DNA of 64,000 bases, from positions 1 to 64,000 of the forward strand of contig JAFAEM010000040.1 of assembly GCA_023424015.1 (NCBI GenBank), written 5' to 3'. Position numbers and translations under genes: made by a program. This DNA is from Bacteroidota bacterium (GTDB lineage Bacteria > Bacteroidota > Bacteroidia > Chitinophagales > Chitinophagaceae). Below, piece after piece: positions 9,284 to 16,611 of the stretch. The notes beneath the pieces were generated by a model that saw nothing but the letters and a program-made list of their open reading frames with translations, was not told the DNA's origin and made no database searches. Numbering within the stretch: the first letter of the stretch is position 1; each line of letters opens with the position of its first letter.

Positions 9284-9564
9284 GTTATAGAGGGAACAAC
9301 GAGCGTTTGATGATATGAATAACAAAAATGGAACCCTGCTGTCATCCGGCTGTGATCAAGTTGAACACTCCAATTATTGGACAAAATAAAACAACAGATG
9401 ACTCTCGGATTGTCACCCCGGGCGTTGTACAATAGGAAAACTTGATTAAAAGATAACCAGACCAGGGGATTTTCTCTCGTGACATATCTTTTCAAGAACA
9501 AAAAAACCAGTGATAGCAAAATGCATCTCCTTTTGCTATCACTGGCATAAAACAAACAACATTT

Positions 9565-10887
9565 TTACATATACTTCGTCTTTCCCGGCACTGCAATGGG
9601 GTAATATCCATCGTCATCCGGTAAGACAGGCGGTAAGGCATCCCAGTCAAATTTCTTCGGCATGATATCTATACCAGAATTGAGTGCTTTATCCCATTCG
9701 ATGATCTGTCCGCTATAAGTGGCCATACGACCCATGATGGATGTCATGGTACTCTTCGCGCCTACCTCTGCATCGCTGAACTTGAATTCATTTTTAGCGA
9801 TGGCCGCGAATAATTCATCATGCTCATTCTGGTAAGGATTGTTCTCACCCTTTTTATCAAAACGGTATAGTTCCTTCCCTTTCGGGTCTTTGATGACGGC
9901 TTCATCACAACGTATCACACCTTTGGTGCCGATCAGCATTTCATCCACGCGGCTTGCAGTACCGGGAATATGACGGCACTGGCTATTGAGTACTGACCCG
10001 TCTTCGTAAACAAACTCTACATAATGGTGGTCAAAGATCTCACCGTGATCTTTTCCCTTCCGAACCTGCCTGCCACCCATACCCTGCGCTCTTACAGGAT
10101 AGCCACCCTTGAACCAGTTCATCACGTCGATATTGTGAATATGCTGCTCCGTGATATGATCGCCGCAAAGCCAGTTAAAATAATACCAGTTGCGCATCTG
10201 GTACTCCATCTCAGTCTGTCCATACTTGCGCTTCCTTACCCACACGCCGTCGTTATTCCACCAAACCTGCGCGGAAGTGATATCACCTATTAAATTCTTT
10301 CTTTTATAGAGCTCGCGGTATGAATTCTGGTAACGCCTTTGCAGACCCACTACCACATTCAATTTTTTTTGCTTCGCGATTTCAGCCGTATCCAAAACCT
10401 TTTTTACACCTGCCGGATCAGTAGCCACCGGTTTTTCCATAAATACATGTTTGCCCTGCTTTATTGCTTCCTCAAAATGAATGGGCCGAAATCCCGGAGG
10501 CGTGGCAAGGATCACCACATCAGCGAAGGGTATCGCTTTCAGATAACCGTCGAAACCTACAAACCTTCTTTCAGCCGGTACGTCAATCCTGGCTTTCACT
10601 GTAGGATCTTCATTGATCAAAGTCTTATAGCAACCTTCAAGGCGATCGCTAAAAGCATCGGCCATGGCGACCAGTTTTACATTTTGCCTGGCAAGCAATG
10701 CCTGCATGGCCGCTCCTGTACCACGGCCCCCACAACCTACCAGGGCTACCTTGATAGTATCATCGGCGCCGGAGAAAAAATTAGCACGACTTAAAATAGG
10801 TGCCGCCAGCAAACCACCCGCGATAAGAGACGATTGCTTTACAAATTCCCGCCGGCCGTTGTTTTGGTTATTGTCTGTATTACTCAT
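9565..10887 (-). CDS. Gfo/Idh/MocA-family oxidoreductase with Tat signal
   Basis: NAD(P)-dependent oxidoreductase of 440 aa acting on a sugar or sugar derivative. The N-terminus GRREFVKQSSLIAGGLLAAP is a twin-arginine signal (R12-R13) followed by a hydrophobic stretch, so it is exported folded, presumably with cofactor bound; tatC is in this window at 34978. A Rossmann core follows (IKVALVGCGGRGTG, 45-58) and the family lysine is in MEKPVATD (about 155). The C-terminal half is the usual alpha/beta substrate domain. It lies 21 bp after the sulfatase-modifying-factor-like gene, so the two are co-transcribed. The substrate is not predictable. Confidence 0.9.
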   Translation of the reverse strand: MSNTDNNQNNGRREFVKQSSLIAGGLLAAPILSRANFFSGADDTIKVALVGCGGRGTGAAMQALLARQNVKLVAMADAFSDRLEGCYKTLINEDPTVKARIDVPAERRFVGFDGYLKAIPFADVVILATPPGFRPIHFEEAIKQGKHVFMEKPVATDPAGVKKVLDTAEIAKQKKLNVVVGLQRRYQNSYRELYKRKNLIGDITSAQVWWNNDGVWVRKRKYGQTEMEYQMRNWYYFNWLCGDHITEQHIHNIDVMNWFKGGYPVRAQGMGGRQVRKGKDHGEIFDHHYVEFVYEDGSVLNSQCRHIPGTASRVDEMLIGTKGVIRCDEAVIKDPKGKELYRFDKKGENNPYQNEHDELFAAIAKNEFKFSDAEVGAKSTMTSIMGRMATYSGQIIEWDKALNSGIDIMPKKFDWDALPPVLPDDDGYYPIAVPGKTKYM

Positions 10888-10908
10888 TGCATGATTTTTT
10901 TATGTGCA

Positions 10909-11874
10909 TTAAAATACTAACCAGGTTTGAAAAAATGCTTCCGCCTCCTCAGCTGTCGGTTGCTTTACCGGTCGTACGATCCGAAAACCCACAAACGGAG
11001 CGTCAGCATTCCACCAGCGACTCTTAGGGATTTGTGGATCGCGGCGATTCCATACTGGATCCGACATTTGACGGTTGGCTGCCCGCAACTCCTTTGCTTC
11101 ACTGTTGTATGACCCACCCCTGACAGTGCGTGGATGGCGTGAGTCAGCCAGGCGAATGGGATCAGCAGCCGGATCTGCTAAGGATGAATAATAATCAGTC
11201 GCATACTGGTCCAAGACCCACTCCGCCACATTCCCCAGCATATCATAAAGTCCCCAGGCATTGGGTTTTTTCTGGCCAACTTTATGATACCTGTTCTCGC
11301 TATTATTATTGTACCACGCATATTGATCCAACTGCCCCGGGTTGTCACCGAAGGGATAGATTGTGGTAGCCCCGGCACGACAGGCATACTCCCACTCGGC
11401 TTCCGTGGGCAGTCGGTAAAAAATACCGGTTTTATTATACAACCATTTGCAATACATCAGGGCGCCGTACTGCTGCATACTATTGGCAGGGAATCCACCG
11501 TCTTTTCCCATGCCCAATGTCATATCAATATACGGCGAGCTAGGCCTTGTGATTGCATCGGTTGGAATATTCTGGCTAAGTGAAGCATCAAGAAAAAACA
11601 GGTTGAACTCGTCAAACGTTACTTCATGGGCGCCAATCCAGAAAGGACTTATGCTGATGTTTTTTTGAGGCTGCTCATCGGCTTCCTTGTGTTTATCACT
11701 GTCCGGGCTGCCTATCATAAAACTACCGCCGGGAATGGGGACCATCGTAAACTTTATGGTTGAACCAGGGATCTGCTGGTCATACTTCTTGAAACTCGTA
11801 TCCGATGCAGATTGCGACCATGACTCCGACATCACCATGGTCATCACGGCCAGCAGAATAAGCTTTCTCTTCAT
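10909..11874 (-). CDS. Formylglycine-generating-enzyme (SUMF1)-like protein without the cysteine pair
   Basis: Secreted SUMF1-domain protein of about 321 aa from the ATG at 11874, chosen because MKRKLILLAVMTMVMSESWSQ is then a clean signal peptide; an upstream start at 11892 adds six residues. Motifs include IPGGSFMIGSPDSD, RLPTEAEWEYACRAG, GLYDMLGNVAEW and RTVRGGSYNSEAKELR. In true formylglycine-generating enzymes two catalytic cysteines follow the RGGS motif; here those sites are not Cys, so sulfatase activation is unlikely and a structural or ligand-binding role is more plausible. No sulfatase gene is nearby. It precedes the Tat-type oxidoreductase by 21 bp. Confidence 0.85.
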   Translation of the reverse strand: MKRKLILLAVMTMVMSESWSQSASDTSFKKYDQQIPGSTIKFTMVPIPGGSFMIGSPDSDKHKEADEQPQKNISISPFWIGAHEVTFDEFNLFFLDASLSQNIPTDAITRPSSPYIDMTLGMGKDGGFPANSMQQYGALMYCKWLYNKTGIFYRLPTEAEWEYACRAGATTIYPFGDNPGQLDQYAWYNNNSENRYHKVGQKKPNAWGLYDMLGNVAEWVLDQYATDYYSSLADPAADPIRLADSRHPRTVRGGSYNSEAKELRAANRQMSDPVWNRRDPQIPKSRWWNADAPFVGFRIVRPVKQPTAEEAEAFFQTWLVF

Positions 11875-12023
11875 CGCTTCGAAGATAAACAAGATATGAT
11901 GTAAACAGTATACCCCACACGGGATTTGAAACTTTTATACAATCGTTTGCGCGACACTGGCGAAGCTTAAAAGTTTTATTCAAACTGAAATTTATCATTT
12001 AAATTGAAGGCTCAACGATACAT

Positions 12024-12941
12024 ATGAACCGCAGAAATTTCGTACGCAACGGGCTGCTGGCCGGAGCCGCTGTGACAACCCACCCGCAAATTTTTGGAAA
12101 ATCCAACAACATGGACATCGCAGACAAACCATTTAATCTCAACTATGCCTTTCACGACGGCATGTTTAAAAACCTTGGCGGAAATGATTTTATCGATCAG
12201 ATCAAATTTGCCTACGATAAAGGTTTTCGTTCCATAGAAGACAACGGCATGATGTCTCGCCCTGTAGAACAACAGAAAAAGATCGGTGAGACCCTGGCAA
12301 AGCTGGGCATGACCATGGGCGTGTTTGTGATCACTTCGGATAGCTGGCACTGGAAGACATCGCTGGCTACTGGCAAACAGGAGTGGATCGACAAAATGAT
12401 CAGGGATTGTAAAGAAGCTGTAGAAGTTGCCAAACGATGCAATGCCAAATGGGCAACCGTTGTGCCGGGAAATTATGAACGGACATTGTCTTTTGAATAC
12501 CAGACAGCGAATGTGATCACCGCACTCCGGAAAGGCGCTGAGATACTGGAACCACACGGCCTGGTGATGGTGCTTGAACCTTTGAGCGACAACCCCGACC
12601 TGTTTTTACGTCACTCGGACCAGACATACATGATTTGTAAAGCAGTAAACAGTCCTTCCTGCAAGATATTGTTCGATATGTACCATATGCAACGTAATGA
12701 AGGCGATATCATCAATAATATCAATAAATCCTGGGACGAGATCGCCTATTTCCAGATCGGCGATAACCCGGGAAGAAAGGAGCCCACTACCGGAGAAATG
12801 AATTACAAAAACATCTTCAAACATATTTACAACAAAGGATACAAAGGCATCATGGGCATGGAACATGGCAATGCCAAACCGGGTAAAGAAGGTGAGTTGG
12901 CGCTGATTGAAGCCTACCGAAGCGTGGATAATTTCCTTTAG
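12024..12941 (+). CDS. Sugar-phosphate isomerase/epimerase-type TIM barrel (hydroxypyruvate isomerase-like)
   Basis: Xylose-isomerase-like TIM-barrel protein of 305 aa with a twin-arginine leader (MNRRNFVRNGLLAGAAV), so probably exported through Tat. Metal-site glutamates are expected in LEPLSDNPD (about residue 188) and GMEHGNAKPG (about 279); KILFDMYHMQ supplies the central metal-ligand region typical of hydroxypyruvate isomerase-like proteins. It likely isomerises or epimerises a small sugar acid. It is divergent from the SUMF1-like/oxidoreductase pair, which also has a Tat-leader member; the two units may serve one periplasmic sugar route, but that is inference. Confidence 0.85.
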   Translation: MNRRNFVRNGLLAGAAVTTHPQIFGKSNNMDIADKPFNLNYAFHDGMFKNLGGNDFIDQIKFAYDKGFRSIEDNGMMSRPVEQQKKIGETLAKLGMTMGVFVITSDSWHWKTSLATGKQEWIDKMIRDCKEAVEVAKRCNAKWATVVPGNYERTLSFEYQTANVITALRKGAEILEPHGLVMVLEPLSDNPDLFLRHSDQTYMICKAVNSPSCKILFDMYHMQRNEGDIINNINKSWDEIAYFQIGDNPGRKEPTTGEMNYKNIFKHIYNKGYKGIMGMEHGNAKPGKEGELALIEAYRSVDNFL

Positions 12942-13083
12942 GCAGAAATTGGAGTGGATGTTAAGAAAGCGAATTTAAACTTCAACATCCTTTATCTGGC
13001 AACGGAAAGCCTGCTGATTCACCGCGATTATGGTAACAAGAATCATCCCATACTCAATGCAAGGCTGAAACGACCAGGTGCTC

Positions 13084-13314
13084 TCATGGTACCGGATCAT
13101 ACCCACTACCGCCCCAGGGATGACAACGGGAAATTCTTTTTATCGAAAGCCAGAAGCCTTTGAATACGCCATATTTTTTAAAGGCTTCCATCGCGTAGTG
13201 TGAGCAGGTAGGTGTGTACCTGCATTTGGGACCGATCCAGGGAGAGATAACCAATTGATAGATCTTTATCAGCAGGATAAAAGGCAGGCTTAGTATATGT
13301 AAGATTGATTTCAA
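13084..13314 (-). CDS. yidD: Membrane protein insertion efficiency factor YidD
   Basis: A 76-aa protein with the family layout: an N-terminal amphipathic helix (ILHILSLPFILLIKIYQLVISP), then GPKCRYTPTCSHYAMEA with the conserved cysteine pair, then RISRCHPWGGSGYDPVP. It assists insertion of membrane proteins by YidC at the inner membrane. Its start overlaps the rnpA stop by 4 bp, indicating translational coupling in the usual rpmH-rnpA-yidD order. No yidC follows in this window. A reading frame of 69 codons on the opposite strand here is a shadow. Confidence 0.95.
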   Translation of the reverse strand: MKSILHILSLPFILLIKIYQLVISPWIGPKCRYTPTCSHYAMEAFKKYGVFKGFWLSIKRISRCHPWGGSGYDPVP

Positions 13315-13715
13315 ACTCGCTTTTTGTTGATCTCAACAAGCCGGACGAGTGCCTTCCCTATACTTTCATACACTTCATCGTATTCGGGCAACTCCTTTCC
13401 TGTATAAATAAAGAAAACATTCAGCTTCCTGTTTTGTTCCTGTAGTTGATCTCTTAAAAAATTCTTTTGCAGGCGATAAGCTTCCCGGGCCAGTCGTTTG
13501 ATACGATTGCGACTAACTGCCGTCCTGAAATTGCGACTGCTGGCTGAAAATCCGGCCTGCAACGACTCTGATTCCCGATGACCGGCAGGAGGCACAAAAG
13601 AATAAAAAACGCGGAAAGACGGCACCACGAATCGCTGCCCGCTACTGAATAGCTGCTCAATTTGCTTGCGACTTTTAAGCCGTTCTTTTTTGCCTAATGT
13701 GAATTGCCTGGCCAC
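13311..13715 (-). CDS. rnpA: Ribonuclease P protein component RnpA
   Basis: Basic RNA-binding protein of 134 aa that assists the RNase P RNA in 5' maturation of tRNA. The N-terminus FTLGKKERLKSRKQIEQLFSSG and the signature SRNRIKRLAREAYRLQ (about 85-100) are clear; the usual RNRIKRRLREAYR has one change. It is downstream of rpmH but separated from it by a strong terminator at 13744-13771, so most transcripts starting at rpmH should stop before rnpA. Confidence 0.95.
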   Translation of the reverse strand: MARQFTLGKKERLKSRKQIEQLFSSGQRFVVPSFRVFYSFVPPAGHRESESLQAGFSASSRNFRTAVSRNRIKRLAREAYRLQKNFLRDQLQEQNRKLNVFFIYTGKELPEYDEVYESIGKALVRLVEINKKRV

Positions 13716-13743
13716 GTACAGATTTACATAGATTATCTTATAT

Positions 13744-13771
13744 AAAAAAATAGCCCCGGTCGGCCGGGGCT
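13744..13771 (-). terminator. Intrinsic terminator between rpmH and rnpA
   Basis: On the minus strand AGCCCCGG, a 4-nt loop and CCGGGGCT form a perfect 8-bp GC-rich stem, then one A and seven T. It is 33 bp after the rpmH stop and about 30 bp before the rnpA start, so it should partly uncouple abundant L34 from scarce RnpA. Confidence 0.88.
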
Positions 13772-13804
13772 AATGCAATTATTTTTCAATTCCCGAAGGA
13801 TCGA

Positions 13805-13960
13805 TTATTTCAGCTTTCTTTCATCAGAAACTGTCAGTTTCTTACGGCCTTTTGCACGACGGCTTGCTAATACCTTGCGGCCATTAGCACTTGCCATTCT
13901 TTTACGAAAACCGTGCACAGTTTTACGGCGCTTGCGATGCGGTTGGAATGTACGTTTCAT
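13805..13960 (-). CDS. rpmH: 50S ribosomal protein L34
   Basis: A 51-codon gene recognised from its translation, which starts MKRTFQPHRKRRKTVHGFRK and continues with RMASANGRKVLASRRAKGR, the near-invariant L34 sequence; the C-terminus KKLTVSDERKLK is slightly longer than the classical 44-46 aa, as is common in Bacteroidota. It heads the rpmH-rnpA-yidD cluster. The ATG at 13960 is certain from conservation. The 250 bp upstream to murI show no other gene. Confidence 0.96.
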   Translation of the reverse strand: MKRTFQPHRKRRKTVHGFRKRMASANGRKVLASRRAKGRKKLTVSDERKLK

Positions 13961-14213
13961 TTTTTTAATTCTTTTTCACTTTTGAAATATAGCCGGGAGA
14001 ACGGCCGGGATTCAAATTCGCCTGAGAAAAACCAGGTCACCACACCTGCTCCATCCCCAGGCGGGATGAAAGGACGGCAAAGGTAAGGGAAGCAGGCCAG
14101 AACAGGGAGAGATAAACGCGGAAAATTTTACTGCTCCTTTCTAATTTATTGAAATACAATTAAGTTTTGTATTTTATTCGAATGGCGCTTCCCCATCCGC
14201 CCAAATGGGAGGA

Positions 14214-15041
14214 TCAACCCAGGTCGACATGGACGGAGCGCACCGTCTCTTTATAAAATAAAGCAGCGTGGTTATCAAAATCTTCGGTAGAGTCGGTCGT
14301 ATAAAATGACCTGCTCCAGTTTTGGCTGCAGGCCTGCTCTATTTCCGGGTGACGTGAAAGGTAGTCCACCAGGCTTTCGGCTACAATTTCGCCCTGTGAA
14401 ACCAAATTGACCCCAATAGGCAGGTGTTCCCTGATCTTTTCACTCAGCAGGGGGTAGTGGGTGCAGGCCAGCAGTATCACATCAATATCCTCGCCTTTCT
14501 CGAAAATGCTTTTCAGGTTTTTCTTTACAAAATAATCGGCACCATTGCCCTGGTGTTCGTTGTTCTCGATCAATGGCACCCAGAGCGGACAGGCTTCCTG
14601 GTACACCTTTATACCGGGAAAGAATTTAGCGATCTCGATGGGGTATGAATTGGAAGTCACTGTTCCATTGGTCGCCAGGATTCCGATACTACCTGTTTCA
14701 GACAGGTTGCCAATGATCTCCGTGGTCGGCCTGATCACCCCCAGCACTCTTTTGTGGGGGGCTATTTTAGGTAAATCGTTTTGCTGGATGGTACGCAGGG
14801 CTTTTGCAGATGCTGTGTTGCAGGCAAGGATAACGAGCGGGCAACCCTGGTCAAAAAACCATTTAACACATTGCAGGGTGTATTGGTAAACGGTTTCAAA
14901 AGATCGGTTGCCATAAGGCGCGCGGGCATTGTCGCCGAGATAAATATAGTCGTATCGGGGTAGTTTGCGAATAATGTCTTTCATGACGGTCAAACCGCCA
15001 TAGCCGGAATCAAATATGCCTATGGGAATTGCTTTTTGCAT
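14214..15041 (-). CDS. murI: Glutamate racemase MurI
   Basis: Cofactor-independent racemase of 275 aa that makes D-glutamate for peptidoglycan. The N-terminal IGIFDSGYGGLTV gives D11-S12; the two catalytic cysteines are C74 (LACNTASAK) and C193 (LLACTHYPLL). PYGNRS at 42-47 is the usual substrate loop. Length is normal. It follows the OmpH pair on the same strand but a terminator at 15203-15237 separates them, and a TATTTTTG -7-like box lies directly before its ATG, so it probably has its own promoter. Confidence 0.95.
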   Translation of the reverse strand: MQKAIPIGIFDSGYGGLTVMKDIIRKLPRYDYIYLGDNARAPYGNRSFETVYQYTLQCVKWFFDQGCPLVILACNTASAKALRTIQQNDLPKIAPHKRVLGVIRPTTEIIGNLSETGSIGILATNGTVTSNSYPIEIAKFFPGIKVYQEACPLWVPLIENNEHQGNGADYFVKKNLKSIFEKGEDIDVILLACTHYPLLSEKIREHLPIGVNLVSQGEIVAESLVDYLSRHPEIEQACSQNWSRSFYTTDSTEDFDNHAALFYKETVRSVHVDLG

Positions 15042-15045
15042 ACAA

Positions 15046-15053
15046 CAAAAATA
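15046..15053 (-). promoter_or_regulatory. Candidate -7 box for murI
   Basis: On the minus strand TATTTTTG matches the Bacteroidota TAnnTTTG consensus and ends 4 nt before the murI ATG, which would give a nearly leaderless mRNA. No clear -33 TTTG is seen, so the call is tentative. Confidence 0.35.
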
Positions 15054-15147
15054 AGCAGCGAAGGCAGTAATATTAGGAAACGTTGAAACAATAACAACAG
15101 CCGGGGTGCATTATAGTTAGTCTTCCAACAAGTACCCTAAGAGAAAG

Positions 15148-15168
15148 ATACCGGCTCAAGGCCGGTAT
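15148..15168. repeat. Small perfect hairpin, ATACCGGC arms
   Basis: ATACCGGC, the loop TCAAG, and GCCGGTAT form an 8-bp perfect stem in the gap between murI and the first ompH-like gene. There is no T tract, so it is not a standard terminator; it resembles short dispersed palindromes. Confidence 0.5.
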
Positions 15169-15202
15169 GACGATTAGAAAATGAGGTCCCTCAACATGAG
15201 AG

Positions 15203-15237
15203 AAAAAAAACAAACCCCGGTCAAAAGACCGGGGTTT
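15203..15237 (-). terminator. Intrinsic terminator after the OmpH genes
   Basis: AAACCCCGGTC and GACCGGGGTTT form a perfect 11-bp stem around a 4-nt loop. Reading the minus strand, one G then eight T follow. It lies 24 bp after the stop codon of the ompH-like gene at 15261 and closes the bamA-ompH unit before murI. Confidence 0.92.
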
Positions 15238-15260
15238 TATAAAAATTTATCAGCGTAATA

Positions 15261-15815
15261 TTATCTTCCATTTGCTGGTGGCTTATAGCCCGGCAGCAAT
15301 TGCGGAGGCACCGTCACATTTAATTTCTTCGCCACAGGTTGCAGCAGGTTATCCGCATCGGGGGCAACGATCATAGCATCACGGGATAACACATAAGTAT
15401 ATCCTTTCTCCTTTGCCACGGCCTGTATAGCAGCCTGTATTTTCTGCATCACTGGCGCGAGGAGCTGGCTTTGCTTGTTCTGTACCGCATCCTGAGCGAT
15501 TTGCTGCCAGTTTTGAAGTGTCTGTGTCAACTGCTGTAGTTCCTTGCCTGTTTGTTCCTTAACAGCCGCGCTTACCTTACCGGATGAATCGCGGTAAATA
15601 CTGTCTTTGAACTGGTAAGTCTCCATCAATGAATTAAACTCCTTACCCACAGTATCCCTTTGATATACCTGAACCATTGAGTCGATCTTCTGTACCTCGG
15701 GCATCAGGTATAAAATAGTTTCTGCATCTATGTAGCCTATCTTGGTTTGCGCATTTACCCCGCTTCCGGCGATCAGCAAGCCCGCGACTACTGCAAGCAT
15801 TTTCAATTTTTTCAT
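15261..15815 (-). CDS. OmpH/Skp-family periplasmic chaperone (1)
   Basis: Skp-like protein of 184 aa with a signal peptide (MKKLKMLAVVAGLLIAGSGVNAQ) followed by TKIGYIDAETILYLMPEVQKID, a long charged helical hairpin, and VLSRDAMIVAPDADNLLQPV, the C-terminal strand of the OmpH fold. Skp trimers shield unfolded outer-membrane proteins on their way to the Bam complex. Lying downstream of bamA and a second copy in one minus-strand unit fits that role. The C-terminal tail PGYKPPANGR is proline-rich. It ends just before a strong terminator. Confidence 0.9.
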   Translation of the reverse strand: MKKLKMLAVVAGLLIAGSGVNAQTKIGYIDAETILYLMPEVQKIDSMVQVYQRDTVGKEFNSLMETYQFKDSIYRDSSGKVSAAVKEQTGKELQQLTQTLQNWQQIAQDAVQNKQSQLLAPVMQKIQAAIQAVAKEKGYTYVLSRDAMIVAPDADNLLQPVAKKLNVTVPPQLLPGYKPPANGR

Positions 15816-15920
15816 CTTGTTTGTTTTGTTTTTCTCCCTTAGCAGGGTTTTGTCATTTTTATTTTGTAGAGATAGGTTTTATCAACCTTTAGTTGCGTAT
15901 TTTATTTTCTTTAACGTTTC

Positions 15921-15980
15921 GTGAGTCGTGAGTCGTGAGTCGTGAGTCGTGAGTCGTGAATCGTGAATCGTGAGTTGTGA
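15921..15980. repeat. Tandem heptamer repeat (GTGAGTC)n
   Basis: Five perfect GTGAGTC units, two GTGAATC units, GTGAGTT and a final GTGA lie in tandem between the two ompH-like genes. The copy number could vary by slippage. It lies in the transcribed spacer upstream of the first OmpH-like gene. Confidence 0.85.
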
Positions 15981-15988
15981 AGATATTT

Positions 15989-16062
15989 TTCACATTTTCA
16001 CATTTTCACATTCTCAAATTCTCAAATTTTCAAATTCTCACATTTTCAAATTCTCAAACTCA
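15989..16062. repeat. Degenerate TCACATTTT / TCAAATTCT tandem repeat
   Basis: About eight imperfect 9-10-nt units of the form TCACATTTT or TCAAATTCT run up to the stop of the second ompH-like gene. A closely similar tract is at 35899-35964. Composition is very low in G on the plus strand. Confidence 0.7.
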
Positions 16063-16575
16063 CCCCCTGATCCCCAGTTCCCTCAGCACGTCCTCGCTCT
16101 TGTCCAGTTTAGGGTCGGCAAATATAATGGTAATTCCTTCACTTTTATCGAGCACAAAATCATAGCCCCGCTGGGTGGAGATCTTCTGAACCGCATTGTA
16201 GACCTTATCCTGTACGGGCTTGATGAGCTCCTGTCTTTTTTTAAACAGATCACCCTCAAAGCCAAAACGTTGACGCTGAAGATCACGGAGTTCCTTTTCC
16301 TTCAGAAACAGCTGGTCTTCCCGCTTTTTCTTCAGGTCGTCGCTCAGCATGATCTGCTCGGCTTCATAATCCTTATACATTTTGTCGAGGCTGGCCTGTT
16401 TCCCGTCGATATCACGCTGCCAGTCGGCCGCGATGGCATCAAGCTGTTTTTGTGCCTGTGTGTACTCCGGCATTTTATCCAGGATATAGCGGGTGTCGAT
16501 GATAGCATATTTCTGCGCATGAACTGCCAGTCCCATCAACATGATAAAACAGGCAAAAAACAATTTTCTTTTCAT
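16060..16575 (-). CDS. OmpH/Skp-family periplasmic chaperone (2)
   Basis: Second Skp-like protein, 171 aa, with signal peptide MKRKLFFACFIMLMGLAVHAQ, then YAIIDTRYILDKMPEYTQAQ, a lysine/glutamate-rich helical hairpin (about 45-120) and the closing strand YDFVLDKSEGITIIFADP. It lies 36 bp downstream of bamA, as in many Bacteroidota, and should chaperone outer-membrane proteins. The spacer to the next ompH-like gene is unusual, being filled by two tandem-repeat tracts. Confidence 0.9.
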   Translation of the reverse strand: MKRKLFFACFIMLMGLAVHAQKYAIIDTRYILDKMPEYTQAQKQLDAIAADWQRDIDGKQASLDKMYKDYEAEQIMLSDDLKKKREDQLFLKEKELRDLQRQRFGFEGDLFKKRQELIKPVQDKVYNAVQKISTQRGYDFVLDKSEGITIIFADPKLDKSEDVLRELGIRG

Positions 16576-16611
16576 GATCGTTATTTTATTTTTTCCCTGG
16601 CGGGATAGATT

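Noticed and set aside
8983..9555. Minus-strand open frame of 190 codons after the sod gene
   Set aside because: Its protein is a low-complexity translation of the CACGAAT/CACGGAT repeat block and has no independent support.
12954..13163. Plus-strand frame after the isomerase gene
   Set aside because: It overlaps yidD on the opposite strand, has no conserved pattern and no start signal.
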